Assembly (NCBI RefSeq): GCF_014651915.1
Contig: NZ_BMXU01000001.1
Location: forward strand, 868,001 to 932,000
DNA length: 64,000 nucleotides
Direction: 5' to 3'
From: Parvularcula lutaonensis
Lineage (GTDB): Bacteria > Pseudomonadota > Alphaproteobacteria > Caulobacterales > Parvularculaceae
Shown here: piece by piece, positions 8,085 through 16,298 of the stretch
Layout of the letters: each line of letters starts with the position of its first letter
Numbering within the stretch: the stretch's first letter is position 1
Notes under the pieces: model-generated
Told to the model about the DNA's origin: nothing
Databases searched by the model: none
Seen by the model: the letters and a program-made list of their open reading frames with translations, nothing else
Translations under genes and position numbers: made by a program

Positions 8085-9193
8085 GCCTTCTTCTCCAGAA
8101 GGCAGGCATCGCCATAGCTGAAGAAGCGGTATTTCTCCGCCACGGCATGGGCGTAGGCGGCCTTCATCTCTTCAGTCCCGGCATAGCCGCAGACGAGCAT
8201 GAACAGCGTCGACTTCGGCAGGTGGAAGTTCGTCATCAGAAGGTCCGTGGACGGAAACTTGTCACCGGGCTTTAGGAAGATGTCGGTGTCGCCGCGGAAC
8301 GGCGCGACCTTCTCGCCGTTCCAGGCTGACTCGAGGAGGCGCAGCGACGTCGTTCCCACGGCGATGATACGCCCGCCCTGCGCCCTCGTCTCGGCGATTG
8401 CCGCTGCCGTCTCCTCGCTGACCACGCCCCATTCTGAGTGCATCTTGTGGTCGGAAACATCGTCCGTACTCACAGGCAGGAAGGTGCCTGCGCCGACATG
8501 CAGCGTCACATAGGCGCGCCCGACGCCCTTCGCCTCGAGCTGCGCGAAGAGTTCGTCCGTAAAGTGCAGACCTGCCGTGGGCGCGGCAACGCTGCCTGCC
8601 TCTCTCGCGTAGACCGTCTGGTAGCGCTCGCGGTCGTCCTCTCGCACACCGCGCTTGCGCGCGATGTAGGGCGGCAGCGGCGGCATCCCGGCTTTCATCA
8701 GGGCACCGTCGAAATCCCCCTCCGCAACATCGAAGAGGATGTCCGTCTCCATCCCGTTGCGCGCCACGACCTCCGCCGTAAGGCCACGAAAATCGAGCCG
8801 GTCACCGACCTTCAGCCGTTTGCCCGGCCGCGCAAAGCTGCGCCAATGCGCGCGTCCCTCGCGGGGCTCGAGATGTTCAATCAGGTTGGCCTCGACCACG
8901 ACCCCTTGGTTTTGGCTCACGGCGCGAGGCGCCTCCGCCGGGGTGGCCTGCCCGGCCGGGCCACCGTCGTGGTCTTCCCGCGGAAGCCTCCTGCCTTCGA
9001 GTGCAGCAGGAATGACCTTGGTGTCGTTCAGAACCAGCAGGTCGCCTGCGCGCAGGACCTCGACCAGGTCCTTCACCGACCGGTCCACGATCCCATCCCC
9101 GACATGCAGCATCCGCGCATCCGTCCGCTCCGCCGGAGGTTCCAGCGCGATCAGCTCTTCGGGCAGCTCGAAATCAAAGTCAGACGTCCGCAT
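8081..9193 (-). CDS. queA: S-adenosylmethionine:tRNA ribosyltransferase-isomerase
   Basis: 370 residues from the ATG at 9193 (MRTSDFDFELPEELIALEPP), the usual QueA start; an in-frame start 12 codons earlier adds atypical sequence. Family hallmarks are RMLHV, DLLVLNDTKVIPA, SVAAPTAGLHFT and LHVGAGTFLPVS. The enzyme adds the epoxy-cyclopentane ring from SAM to preQ1-tRNA, the step after Tgt. There is a roughly 30-residue insert after EGRRLPRED, at GGPAGQATPAEAPRAVSQNQ. The gene converges on the serine hydrolase with a 4-base overlap. Confidence 0.96.
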   Translation of the reverse strand: MRTSDFDFELPEELIALEPPAERTDARMLHVGDGIVDRSVKDLVEVLRAGDLLVLNDTKVIPAALEGRRLPREDHDGGPAGQATPAEAPRAVSQNQGVVVEANLIEHLEPREGRAHWRSFARPGKRLKVGDRLDFRGLTAEVVARNGMETDILFDVAEGDFDGALMKAGMPPLPPYIARKRGVREDDRERYQTVYAREAGSVAAPTAGLHFTDELFAQLEAKGVGRAYVTLHVGAGTFLPVSTDDVSDHKMHSEWGVVSEETAAAIAETRAQGGRIIAVGTTSLRLLESAWNGEKVAPFRGDTDIFLKPGDKFPSTDLLMTNFHLPKSTLFMLVCGYAGTEEMKAAYAHAVAEKYRFFSYGDACLLEKKA

Positions 9194-9235
9194 AGCCGCG
9201 CCTTTGGCGGAGCAGGCGATGCTCGGCAAGACGCC

Positions 9236-10102
9236 CTAGCGCAGCGCCTCCACGATGGCCGCGCCAGCCTCTTCGGGCTTTTCCCAGTGGGGGTAGTGCC
9301 CAGCGCCTTCGATCTCGCGGATCTCAGGGTTTGCCGTCCGCTCGCGGAGGGCTTGGAGCACGTGCCCCCCGGACACCGGGTCGAGCGGACCCCAGACAAA
9401 GCTCATGCGGCCCTCCTCAATCGCCCTGTGCATCGCCGCAACCCATGGTTCACGGTGGATGCGGCGGTCGTCGACATAGGTGAGGAGCGAAGCAAGACGC
9501 TTCTGGCCGTCATTGTGCGCAATGGCCTCGAAATGCTCGTCGATCGCCCACTCGGTCCAGGCGTCCGGGGAGCCTGCGATCCGTCGCAGGGCCTTGGCCA
9601 GCGCATCGCGGCCTATGGCCCCCGCCACGATCTCGCCGACCAGAGGTGCCCGGAGCAGCTTCTGGATCGGACGCGCCCGGTGATGCTCGGGATAGATCCC
9701 ACCATTGAGAAGCACGACCCTGCCGATACGGAAAGGCAGCCGACCCTCCCCTTCTGCATGGAGAAGCTCCTGCGCCAGCGTCACGGAGTAGTCGTGGGCC
9801 ACGATGTCGATCTCGCGGATGCCGCGGCTATGCAGCAACGCTTCGACGAGCTGGCGGTGGTGCGGGAAGGTGTAGCGGATCCGGGGCTTGTCCGAGAGAC
9901 CGAAGCCGAGAAGGTCCGGATAAAGACAATGCCTGTCAGCGAACCGGTAGGCGATCAGCCGCCAGTCGATACCGCTGGTCGGATAACCGTGCAGGAAGAG
10001 AAGCGGCCTGCCCGCGCCGCGGTGCTCCCTGACATGGAGCGTCTGGCTGCCGAACTTACGGGTCGTGAGGGTCTCGGGCCCGCCCTCGGGGAAGTCGAAC
10101 AT
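9236..10102 (-). CDS. Alpha/beta hydrolase, epoxide-hydrolase or MEST-like
   Basis: 288 residues from ATG 10102; a TTG at 10162 would add 20 residues. The oxyanion motif LLFLHGYPTS, the nucleophile elbow VAHDYSVTLAQELL with Asp in place of Ser, and a late GAGHYPHWE histidine fit the Asp-nucleophile branch of alpha/beta hydrolases (epoxide hydrolases, haloalkane dehalogenases, MEST-like proteins). A second acid may be in WGPLDPVSG. The substrate is unknown. It lies 42 bases upstream of queA on the same strand and may be cotranscribed. Confidence 0.85.
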   Translation of the reverse strand: MFDFPEGGPETLTTRKFGSQTLHVREHRGAGRPLLFLHGYPTSGIDWRLIAYRFADRHCLYPDLLGFGLSDKPRIRYTFPHHRQLVEALLHSRGIREIDIVAHDYSVTLAQELLHAEGEGRLPFRIGRVVLLNGGIYPEHHRARPIQKLLRAPLVGEIVAGAIGRDALAKALRRIAGSPDAWTEWAIDEHFEAIAHNDGQKRLASLLTYVDDRRIHREPWVAAMHRAIEEGRMSFVWGPLDPVSGGHVLQALRERTANPEIREIEGAGHYPHWEKPEEAGAAIVEALR

Positions 10103-10307
10103 GCTCACTTCTGGAAGCTCCCTGTTCACCTGATAGGCAGCCGATGCCGCAGCGTGCGTCAAGCAGCGAGGAGCCCTTGCAACGGCCCTCGTTGCGGCCT
10201 AGTTCAGGGGCACTCCCCCTTTGTCATTCAGCGAAGACCCCGCCGGACGACGCGCCGGGGAAGCCGTATTCTCGCGCCGGAAAGGCGCACCGACTGGAGG
10301 AACCTCG

Positions 10308-10979
10308 ATGTCCGACAAACCGCTGATGCCGAAGGCGACGGCCGTCTGGCTGATCGACAACACAGCCCTGACCTTTGACCAGATCGCGGATTTCTGCGGC
10401 CTGCATCCCCTTGAGGTGAAGGGTATCGCCGATGGCGACGTCGCCCAGGGCGTGCGCGGCATCAACCCGATCACCAACGACCAGCTCACCCGCGAGGAAA
10501 TCGAGAAAGCGGAGGCGGATGAGAACTACCGCATGAAGCTCTCGAAAAAGAAAGTCGTGGTGCCCGAGCTCAAAAAGAAACAGAAGCGCTACATTCCGAC
10601 GTCGCGCCGCCAGGAACGTCCGAACGCCATCGCGTGGATCGTGCGCAACCACCCGGAGGTCCCGGACCGCGTGATCTCCAAGCTGCTCGGCACCACCAAG
10701 CAGACCATTCAGGCGATCCGCGAAAAGACCCACTGGAACTCGGCCAATCTCGAGCCGATGGACCCGGTGACGCTGGGCTTCTGCACCCAGTTCGACCTCG
10801 ACATGGCCGTCCAGAAAGCCGCCGACGAGCGCGCGCGCCTCGAAGCGGAAGGCAAGCTGCCCGAAGGCGCAACCCTTCAGCCTGCTGAGGATACGACGGC
10901 TGCCGAAGAAGAGGAAGAAACCTCGAGCGCGCCGGATCTCGACAAGGTATTCGCGAATTTCGGCTCGTCGGACGACTGA
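10308..10979 (+). CDS. trcR: TrcR/DUF1013 cell-cycle transcriptional regulator
   Basis: 223 residues. The ATG at 10308 has a strong GGAGG 7 bases upstream; earlier frame-open starts lack this. The N-terminus MPKATAVWLIDNTALTFDQIADFCGLHPLEVKGIADG looks like a helix-turn-helix. A basic linker (KLSKKKVVVPELKKKQKRY) leads to a second HTH-like block (HPEVPDRVISKLLGTTKQTIQAIREKTHW). This is the alphaproteobacterial DUF1013 family, annotated as TrcR. The C-terminus is acidic, low complexity and ends VFANFGSSDD. It is monocistronic, closed by the terminator at 11001-11027. Confidence 0.9.
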   Translation: MSDKPLMPKATAVWLIDNTALTFDQIADFCGLHPLEVKGIADGDVAQGVRGINPITNDQLTREEIEKAEADENYRMKLSKKKVVVPELKKKQKRYIPTSRRQERPNAIAWIVRNHPEVPDRVISKLLGTTKQTIQAIREKTHWNSANLEPMDPVTLGFCTQFDLDMAVQKAADERARLEAEGKLPEGATLQPAEDTTAAEEEEETSSAPDLDKVFANFGSSDD

Positions 10980-11000
10980 TCGAGTGCCCACAGACGATAA

Positions 11001-11027
11001 AAAACGGGGCCCGTCGGGCCCCGTTTT
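11001..11027. terminator. Bidirectional intrinsic terminator
   Basis: A perfect 12-bp stem, AAAACGGGGCCC with GGGCCCCGTTTT around GTC, sits between the convergent trcR and outer-membrane protein genes. It has a T-run on the plus-strand exit and a longer T6 on the minus-strand exit, so it can stop transcripts from both sides. Confidence 0.92.
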
Positions 11028-11051
11028 CGTATCTGCGATCGGCCCTGCTTC

Positions 11052-11615
11052 CTAGAAGCGGAAGCGATAGGTGACCGAGTAGCTCGAGTTCGCGTAGTCG
11101 AGGTCGAACTCGGTGCCCGACTGGTCTGCCACGAAGCCGTCGGTTTCGAGGATCGCAGCCTGCACACCGATATAGTGCGGGCCGGAAACGTTGAGATCGA
11201 CGCCGCCCTTGAACTGCGTCGCGAAGGCGTTGCCGCCATCCTCCAGGTTGGTCGAGGCGAAGCCCGCGCCGACGCCGACCCAGCCGATCACCTTTTCATT
11301 CGCCGGGGTCGAGAGGACCGCATTGGCAAGGAAGGCGGTGACGGTGAAGGTCTCATCGCCCACAAAGAACGAGCTGTCGTTGGACTGGCCGGTGATCTCG
11401 AGCTCGCCTGCAAAGAACTTGTTCACTTGCAGGCCGCCGAGGAAACCAAAGGCCGGTCCATCATCATAGTCGATGGCGCCGAAGTTCGTTCCGTTGACGT
11501 CAAGTCCGTCTTCGTCGACCGAGCTCAGGCCAAGATGGGCACCGAAATAGCCTTGCGCCGAGGCGATCCCGAGGGACGCAGCGCTCACGGCTGCGAGGAG
11601 AGCGAGTCTTTTCAT
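11052..11615 (-). CDS. Small outer-membrane beta-barrel protein (OmpA/porin-like)
   Basis: 187 residues from ATG 11615, with signal peptide MKRLALLAAVSAASLGIASAQ. The mature part consists of amphipathic strands with aromatic girdles (GYFGAHLGLSSV, AFGFLGGLQVNKFFAGELEITGQ, KVIGWVGVGAGFAS) and ends YSVTYRFRF with terminal Phe. This is the layout of an 8-stranded OmpA-like or Opa-like barrel without a peptidoglycan-binding domain. A 13-residue extension from an upstream start is discarded because it would precede the signal peptide. Function is unknown; these barrels are often structural. Confidence 0.82.
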   Translation of the reverse strand: MKRLALLAAVSAASLGIASAQGYFGAHLGLSSVDEDGLDVNGTNFGAIDYDDGPAFGFLGGLQVNKFFAGELEITGQSNDSSFFVGDETFTVTAFLANAVLSTPANEKVIGWVGVGAGFASTNLEDGGNAFATQFKGGVDLNVSGPHYIGVQAAILETDGFVADQSGTEFDLDYANSSYSVTYRFRF

Positions 11616-11724
11616 CTGTACTACCCCATTGGGCACGCCCTGCGCGGCACCCATTCTTCAGGCGTGACCCTCTCACGCCCCGGTGAATTGTCAAGAAGGC
11701 CGAGAGTTCGTCGACCCGGCTCCG

Positions 11725-12771
11725 TCAGCCCCCGACAAGGCCGAGCAGGATCGCCGCCAGGACGAAGAGCGCCAGCCCTGCCGTCGTGAGCGACAGGCAG
11801 AGGATCGGCTTCAACCCCACCGTCATCAGCGACTGGAGGGAGGTCTTCACGCCGAGCGCGGCGACCGCCGCGACCAGCGCCCCGCGCGAGACATCGGAAA
11901 GGATCCCTTCCGCCGCGGGCGGTATCCACCCGGCGCTGCCGATGGCACAAAGGGCAAGGAAGGCGACAAGAAAGACCGGCATCGCCTGGCGCCGCACGGT
12001 CTCGGCTTCTTCGTCTCCGGGGACACGGGCGAAGACCATGCTGATGACGAAGACAGCGGGCGCGAGCATCGCGACACGCAACAGCTTGACGATGGTGGCC
12101 GTCTCGCCCGCTTCATTCGAGATCGCGAAACCTGCGCCGACCACCTGCGCCACGTCATGGATGGTCGCACCGAGGAAGATGCCTGCCTGCGTGTCGGAAA
12201 GACCGAGGAGGCTCGCGATAGCCGGGTAGACCACCATCGCGACCGTACTGAGCGTCGTGACACCCACCACGGTGATGCCGAGATTCTGCTCCGACTGCGC
12301 CGTGCGCGGAAGAACGGCGGAGATGGCAAGCGCCGCCGATGCGCCGCAGATCGCCGTGGCTCCGCCCGAAAGAACTGCGTGGTCTGCTTTCAGCCCGAGG
12401 GCGCGTCCGACGGACCAGCCGAAAAGGATCGTCAGCGTCACCCCCGCGATGACAAGCGAGAGGGTGCCGAAACCGAGCCCGGCGATCTCCGAGATCGTGA
12501 TCCGTACACCGAGGAGCGCGACGCCTATCTTGAGGACGTTGCGCGCCACGATATCGAGGCCCGGACGGAAGCGTTCGTCCGCATGAAGGAAGTGGAAGGC
12601 CATTCCGATCAGCAGCGCGAGCAGCATCACCGGACCGCCCGCCCCGGTCGCGACGAACGACGCAGCGCCAGCGATGGTCAGGCTCAGGACCACACCCGGC
12701 CCAAAGCGTTCGACCGCGCGGCGGTGGCGCGTGCCGAGGGCCAGGGTCTCTCCTGGCGTTCCGGGACTCAA
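11725..12771 (-). CDS. YeiH/UPF0324-family putative sulfate or anion exporter
   Basis: 348 residues, about ten hydrophobic segments. Characteristic stretches are RPGLDIVARNVLKIGVALLGVRIT, GGATAICGASAALAISAV and GIFLGATIHDVAQVVGAGF. The family is annotated as a putative sulfate exporter, mostly on weak evidence, so the ion is uncertain. The start is TTG 12771, whose TTGA overlaps the TGA of the DUF6356 gene, indicating translational coupling. The Lrp regulator gene divergent from this pair is the obvious candidate regulator. Confidence 0.85.
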   Translation of the reverse strand: MSPGTPGETLALGTRHRRAVERFGPGVVLSLTIAGAASFVATGAGGPVMLLALLIGMAFHFLHADERFRPGLDIVARNVLKIGVALLGVRITISEIAGLGFGTLSLVIAGVTLTILFGWSVGRALGLKADHAVLSGGATAICGASAALAISAVLPRTAQSEQNLGITVVGVTTLSTVAMVVYPAIASLLGLSDTQAGIFLGATIHDVAQVVGAGFAISNEAGETATIVKLLRVAMLAPAVFVISMVFARVPGDEEAETVRRQAMPVFLVAFLALCAIGSAGWIPPAAEGILSDVSRGALVAAVAALGVKTSLQSLMTVGLKPILCLSLTTAGLALFVLAAILLGLVGG

Positions 12772-13031
12772 GCGGCCTCGCGGGCCTGGGACAGTCGTTC
12801 CTGCTGCGCACGAGCGGCGCGGTCCGCGCGGGAGCGGCAGACCACCATCCGGTCATGCAGACCGCTGATGATGCGGCTTCCGGTGCCTTGGAAGAAGAAG
12901 GGCAGGAGGCCATGGAGGAAACAGCACAGCCCGCCAAGGATCATCGCGCCGGCAAAGGACCATGCCTCGCCGAGGTGCTGGACATAGGTCTCGCCCACGG
13001 ATTCAGGATGTTCTTTGAAGAGACGTTTCAT
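12768..13031 (-). CDS. DUF6356 family small membrane protein
   Basis: 87 residues, MKRLFKEHPESVGETYVQHLGEAWSF followed by a hydrophobic hairpin (AGAMILGGLCCFLHGLLPFFFQGTGSRII) and a basic tail. This matches the DUF6356 family, short membrane proteins of unknown role. The stop overlaps the TTG start of the YeiH-type gene by 3 bases, so the two products are probably made together and may interact. Confidence 0.82.
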   Translation of the reverse strand: MKRLFKEHPESVGETYVQHLGEAWSFAGAMILGGLCCFLHGLLPFFFQGTGSRIISGLHDRMVVCRSRADRAARAQQERLSQAREAA

Positions 13032-13106
13032 GGCTCATCCTCGCTACTGGGTTCCTACACCACGTCGCGCGAAATTGGGGATCAAATTATATCGTAAATG
13101 CGCTAT

Positions 13107-13119
13107 CGATTGATTATTT
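13107..13119 (-). repeat. AT-rich 13-mer shared with the moxR/sppA intergenic region
   Basis: The minus strand reads AAATAATCAATCG, identical to 28323-28335 on the plus strand. Both copies lie in unusually AT-rich divergent promoter regions of this GC-rich sequence and next to a TATCGAT. It may be a protein-binding site (Lrp, IHF or similar) or chance. Confidence 0.35.
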
Positions 13120-13128
13120 TCTTTCGCT

Positions 13129-13134
13129 TATAAC
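13129..13134 (+). promoter_or_regulatory. -10-like element for a probably leaderless lrp transcript
   Basis: TATAAC ends 7 bases before the ATG at 13142 and no Shine-Dalgarno sequence lies between, so transcription would begin at or next to the A of the ATG. No convincing -35 is seen at 16-18 bases upstream (TTGATT at 13110 is only 13 away). Confidence 0.4.
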
Positions 13135-13141
13135 GCATCGA

Positions 13142-13606
13142 ATGGACGGAATTGATCGTAAAATCCTCGAAGAACTGCAGCGGGACGCGAATCTCAGCGT
13201 CCGTGACCTCGCCGAGCGCGCCGGCACCTCCGAGCCCACTTGCTGGCGCAGGATCCGCGCTCTGGAACAGGCGGGCGTCATCAAGGCGCGGGTCGCGATC
13301 GTGGACCCCGAGAAGATCGATCTCGGCCTCACCGGTTTCATCCTCGTGCGCACCGACAAGCACAACGAGGCCTGGACCAAGCATTTCGCCGAAGGCGTCG
13401 CCCGTATCCCGGAGGTCGTGGAGTTCCACCGCATGACCGGCGATGTCGACTACCTGCTCAAGATCGTGGCCCCTGACATCAAGGGTTATGACGCGGTCTA
13501 CAAGCGCCTGATCCGGGTGGCGGACCTTAGCGACGTCAGCGCCTCCTTCTCGATGGAAACCCTCAAGGCGACCACCGTCCTGCCCCTGACCTACGTGACT
13601 GAATAA
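13142..13606 (+). CDS. Lrp/AsnC family transcriptional regulator
   Basis: 154 residues, full family length. An N-terminal HTH (MDGIDRKILEELQRDANLSVRDLAERAGTSEPTCWRRIRALEQAGVI) is followed by the RAM ligand-binding domain (GFILVRTDKHNEAWTKHFAEGVARIPEVVEFHRMTGDVDYLLKIVAPD). The ligand is probably an amino acid, by family. It is divergent from the DUF6356/YeiH pair across a 110-base AT-rich region and probably controls that pair and itself. No SD is visible (see the -10 element at 13129). Confidence 0.93.
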   Translation: MDGIDRKILEELQRDANLSVRDLAERAGTSEPTCWRRIRALEQAGVIKARVAIVDPEKIDLGLTGFILVRTDKHNEAWTKHFAEGVARIPEVVEFHRMTGDVDYLLKIVAPDIKGYDAVYKRLIRVADLSDVSASFSMETLKATTVLPLTYVTE

Positions 13607-13664
13607 ACCTCGAGAAACCTCTTCTGCGCTGCTGCGGTGCTTGCGCTTGCAAGGCGATCCGGCC

Positions 13665-15101
13665 ATGTCCGGGACCATGGCGCGTGCAGCTTTCAGCATT
13701 GGCGATCGGCGCACGCGGCTTCTTGAACAGCCGGTGACCAAGGTGCTGTTCGACCTTTCCTGGCCGATGTCGCTGGGCCTCTTCTCGGTCATCGCGATCA
13801 ACGTCACCGACACCTTCTATATCGGCAGGCTCGGCTCGCAGGAGCTGGCGGCCATCGGCTTCTGCTTTCCGGTCATCTTCGGGATGAGCGCCATCTCCAT
13901 CGGCATGGGCAATGGCGGGGCCGCCGTCGTCGCGCGGGCAATAGGAGCGGGGCAGGAAGACCGCGCCAAGGCTCTCATCACCTCGACGCTGCTCTTCGTG
14001 CTGATCTTTGCGCTGATGCTGGCGATCATCATGCTGCAGGTTTCCGACGCCGTGTTCCTTGCGCTCGGCGCGCCGCGGGAGCTCCTGCCCTACATCAACC
14101 AGTTCATGACCATCTGGTACTCGGGCCTTCCGCTCCTGGTCCTGCCGATCGTCCTCAATGGCCTGATACGAGCGGCTGGCGAGGCGAAGGTGCCGAGCGG
14201 GCTGATGGTCCTCGCAGCCGTCATCAATGCCGTGGTGTCGCCCTTCATCATATTCGGCCTCTTCGGCATGCCCGAGCTCGGCATGGCCGGCGCCGCCCTG
14301 GCGACGATCATCGCGCGGCTCGTCATCACCGTCATGGCATTCACATGGCTTGCCAGGGCCGACCTCATCACTGCGAGTCCTTCCGTCCTGCGGAGCTTCC
14401 TGCCCTGCATCGCGCAGGTCCTGCGCTACGGCGCGCCAGCCTTCCTCGCGCAGCTCTTCTCCCCCATCGGCAGCGCCATCATCACGCGCCTGCTGGCGAG
14501 CTCAGGCCCCGAAGCCGTTGCAGGCTTCGCCGTCGGCGCCCGGATCGAGGCCCTGGTCCTGATCCCCTTCTTCGCGCTCCAGACAGGCATCACCCCCTTC
14601 ATCGGCCAGAATGTCGGGGCCCACGAGGACATGCGCCTGCGCCTCGCCGAGCGGAACGTCTGGGCCTTCGCCGCGCTCTGGGGCGGCGTCGGGGCCGTGG
14701 TGCTCTTCGCCTTTGGCGGCAGCCTCGCAAGCCTGTTCACCGAGAACGCGGCCATCGTCGCAATCTCTGACCGCTATCTCGAAGCCATTTCGCTTGGCCT
14801 CTGGGGCGCTGGCCTGCTTTTCGTGGCGATCGGTGTCTTCAACCCGCTCGGCTATCCCAATGTCGCCATGGGCATGAATGCCCTGCGCTGCGTCGTGGCC
14901 TATGCAGGGCTTGCGACACTCGGCGTCATGGTGTTTCAGCAGAGCCCGGTCGAGGCGGTGTTCCGAGCCGCCTGGCTCTCCTACGTGATCGCGGGACTCG
15001 CCTCGGCGCTTCTGGTGCGCTTTCTTCTTCAGCGGCCGAACCGTTCTGACCTCAAAACCACCCCCGAAAAACAACCCGCGGCTGTGGGCCGCTCCACCTA
15101 G
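13665..15101 (+). CDS. MATE family multidrug/Na+ antiporter
   Basis: 478 residues with about twelve hydrophobic segments in two related halves. The MATE pattern is clear: TKVLFDLSWPMSLGLFSVIAINVTDTFYIGRLGSQELAAIGF, then GMGNGGAAVVARAIGAGQEDRA, and in the second half RYGAPAFLAQLFSPIGSAIITRLL and TGITPFIGQNVGAHE. The start is taken as ATG 13665; ATG 13677 is also possible. It would export cationic compounds using Na+ or H+; substrates are unknown. The C-terminal tail is hydrophilic and basic. Confidence 0.92.
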   Translation: MSGTMARAAFSIGDRRTRLLEQPVTKVLFDLSWPMSLGLFSVIAINVTDTFYIGRLGSQELAAIGFCFPVIFGMSAISIGMGNGGAAVVARAIGAGQEDRAKALITSTLLFVLIFALMLAIIMLQVSDAVFLALGAPRELLPYINQFMTIWYSGLPLLVLPIVLNGLIRAAGEAKVPSGLMVLAAVINAVVSPFIIFGLFGMPELGMAGAALATIIARLVITVMAFTWLARADLITASPSVLRSFLPCIAQVLRYGAPAFLAQLFSPIGSAIITRLLASSGPEAVAGFAVGARIEALVLIPFFALQTGITPFIGQNVGAHEDMRLRLAERNVWAFAALWGGVGAVVLFAFGGSLASLFTENAAIVAISDRYLEAISLGLWGAGLLFVAIGVFNPLGYPNVAMGMNALRCVVAYAGLATLGVMVFQQSPVEAVFRAAWLSYVIAGLASALLVRFLLQRPNRSDLKTTPEKQPAAVGRST

Positions 15102-15122
15102 GGCTGCGGTTCGGGATAAATC

Positions 15123-15156
15123 GTTCTTGTCCTGTTCTGATGTTCTGCTATTGTTC
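15123..15156 (+). promoter_or_regulatory. Two tandem LexA (SOS) operators, GTTC-N7-GTTC twice
   Basis: GTTCTTGTCCTGTTC at 15123-15137 and GTTCTGCTATTGTTC at 15142-15156 both match the alphaproteobacterial LexA direct repeat GTTC-N7-GTTC exactly, 19 bases start to start. A possible promoter, TTGTCC (15127-15132), 16-base spacer, TATTGT (15149-15154), lies inside them, so LexA would block it. The ATG follows 5 bases after the second box and no SD is seen, suggesting a leaderless mRNA. Confidence 0.85.
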
Positions 15157-15161
15157 CGATC

Positions 15162-16256
15162 ATGGGACACCCGGCGCACCTCAACTTCAAGCCGACCCAG
15201 GCCTCGAAGAAGCGGGGCCGCGGAGCCTTCTCAAACGCTTCGGGGCGCTATGAGAGCGAGGTTCGCGAGGCTGCCGACGATGGCTGGGAAGCTGACGAAC
15301 CCCTGCCATTGAAAACGGAGGTCGTGCAGGAAGCGGCGAAGAAGATCGTCACCTTCAACGACAGCCCGTTCGTCGGCTTCGACCGCTCGATCAATCCCTA
15401 CCGGGGCTGCGAGCACGGATGCGTCTACTGTTTCGCTCGACCGACCCACGCCTATATGGGCCTGTCCCCCGGCCTCGATTTCGAGAGCAAGCTCTTCGTC
15501 AAACCGGGCGCACCGCAGCTCCTGCGCAAGGAACTCTCCGCCAGGCGCTATAGGGTCCGTCCGATCGCCATCGGCACGAATACCGATCCGTACCAGCCGA
15601 TCGAGCGGCGGCACGAGATCATGCGCCAGGTGCTCGAAGTGCTTCTTGCGTTCCGGCACCCCGTCAGCATTCTGACGAAGTCTCACCTCATCCTCCGCGA
15701 CCTCGATGTATTGCAGGAGATGCAGAAGCACGATCTCGTCCGCGCGATGATCTCGATCACCACGCTCGACGGTGCCCTCGCCCGCACGATGGAGCCCCGC
15801 GCGCCGACGCCGAAGAATCGGCTGGCAGCCGTGAAGGCCCTTGCCGATGCGGGCATCCCCACCGGCACGGTCCACGGGCCGATGATTCCGGGGCTTTCCG
15901 ACCATGAACTCGAGCGGCTGATGCAGGCGTCGCGCGAAGCTGGCGCGACGTTCACCGCCTACACCCTCCTCCGCCTGCCGCAGGAGGTCGGGCCGATCTT
16001 CGAGGAATGGCTCGAAAGCGCCGCGCCGACGCGGAAGGCAAAAGTGCTGAACCGCATCCGCGAGATCAATGGCGGAAGGGTTTACGACGTCGCTCGCTCC
16101 CGCGGCGGTGGACCGAAGGGCGCCTATGCCGAGATGCTCGACATGCGCTTCCGCGCCGCGAAGAAGCGCTACGGCTTCACCGAGATGCCGGTGCCGTCTT
16201 CGGAGCATTTCCGCGTTCCCGGATCAGGCCCGCCCCAGCCAGACCTCTTTGGATAA
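15162..16256 (+). CDS. PA0069/Rv2578c-type radical SAM protein, SplB-like, SOS-controlled
   Basis: 364 residues. The radical SAM cluster motif CxxxCxxC is in NPYRGCEHGCVYCFARPTHAYMG. The flanking IGTNTDPYQPIERR, VSILTKSHLILRDLD, TLDGALARTMEPRAPTPKNRL and VHGPMIPGLSDHELERLM are typical of the PA0069 family, relatives of spore photoproduct lyase whose substrate is not established. The N-terminal 45 residues are basic and probably disordered. Two perfect LexA boxes upstream imply induction by DNA damage, so a role in DNA repair is a reasonable inference. rnhB follows 42 bases later and may share the transcript. Confidence 0.92.
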   Translation: MGHPAHLNFKPTQASKKRGRGAFSNASGRYESEVREAADDGWEADEPLPLKTEVVQEAAKKIVTFNDSPFVGFDRSINPYRGCEHGCVYCFARPTHAYMGLSPGLDFESKLFVKPGAPQLLRKELSARRYRVRPIAIGTNTDPYQPIERRHEIMRQVLEVLLAFRHPVSILTKSHLILRDLDVLQEMQKHDLVRAMISITTLDGALARTMEPRAPTPKNRLAAVKALADAGIPTGTVHGPMIPGLSDHELERLMQASREAGATFTAYTLLRLPQEVGPIFEEWLESAAPTRKAKVLNRIREINGGRVYDVARSRGGGPKGAYAEMLDMRFRAAKKRYGFTEMPVPSSEHFRVPGSGPPQPDLFG

Positions 16257-16298
16257 GTCGCGCTTGGCCGCCAGCACGGCGCGGCGGACAATGGGGGG

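Noticed and set aside
8438-10378. A 646-codon open frame on the plus strand opposite queA and the hydrolase
   Set aside because: It runs exactly antisense to two well-supported genes and its product is Arg/His/Asp-rich with no motif, as expected for the shadow of GC-rich codons.
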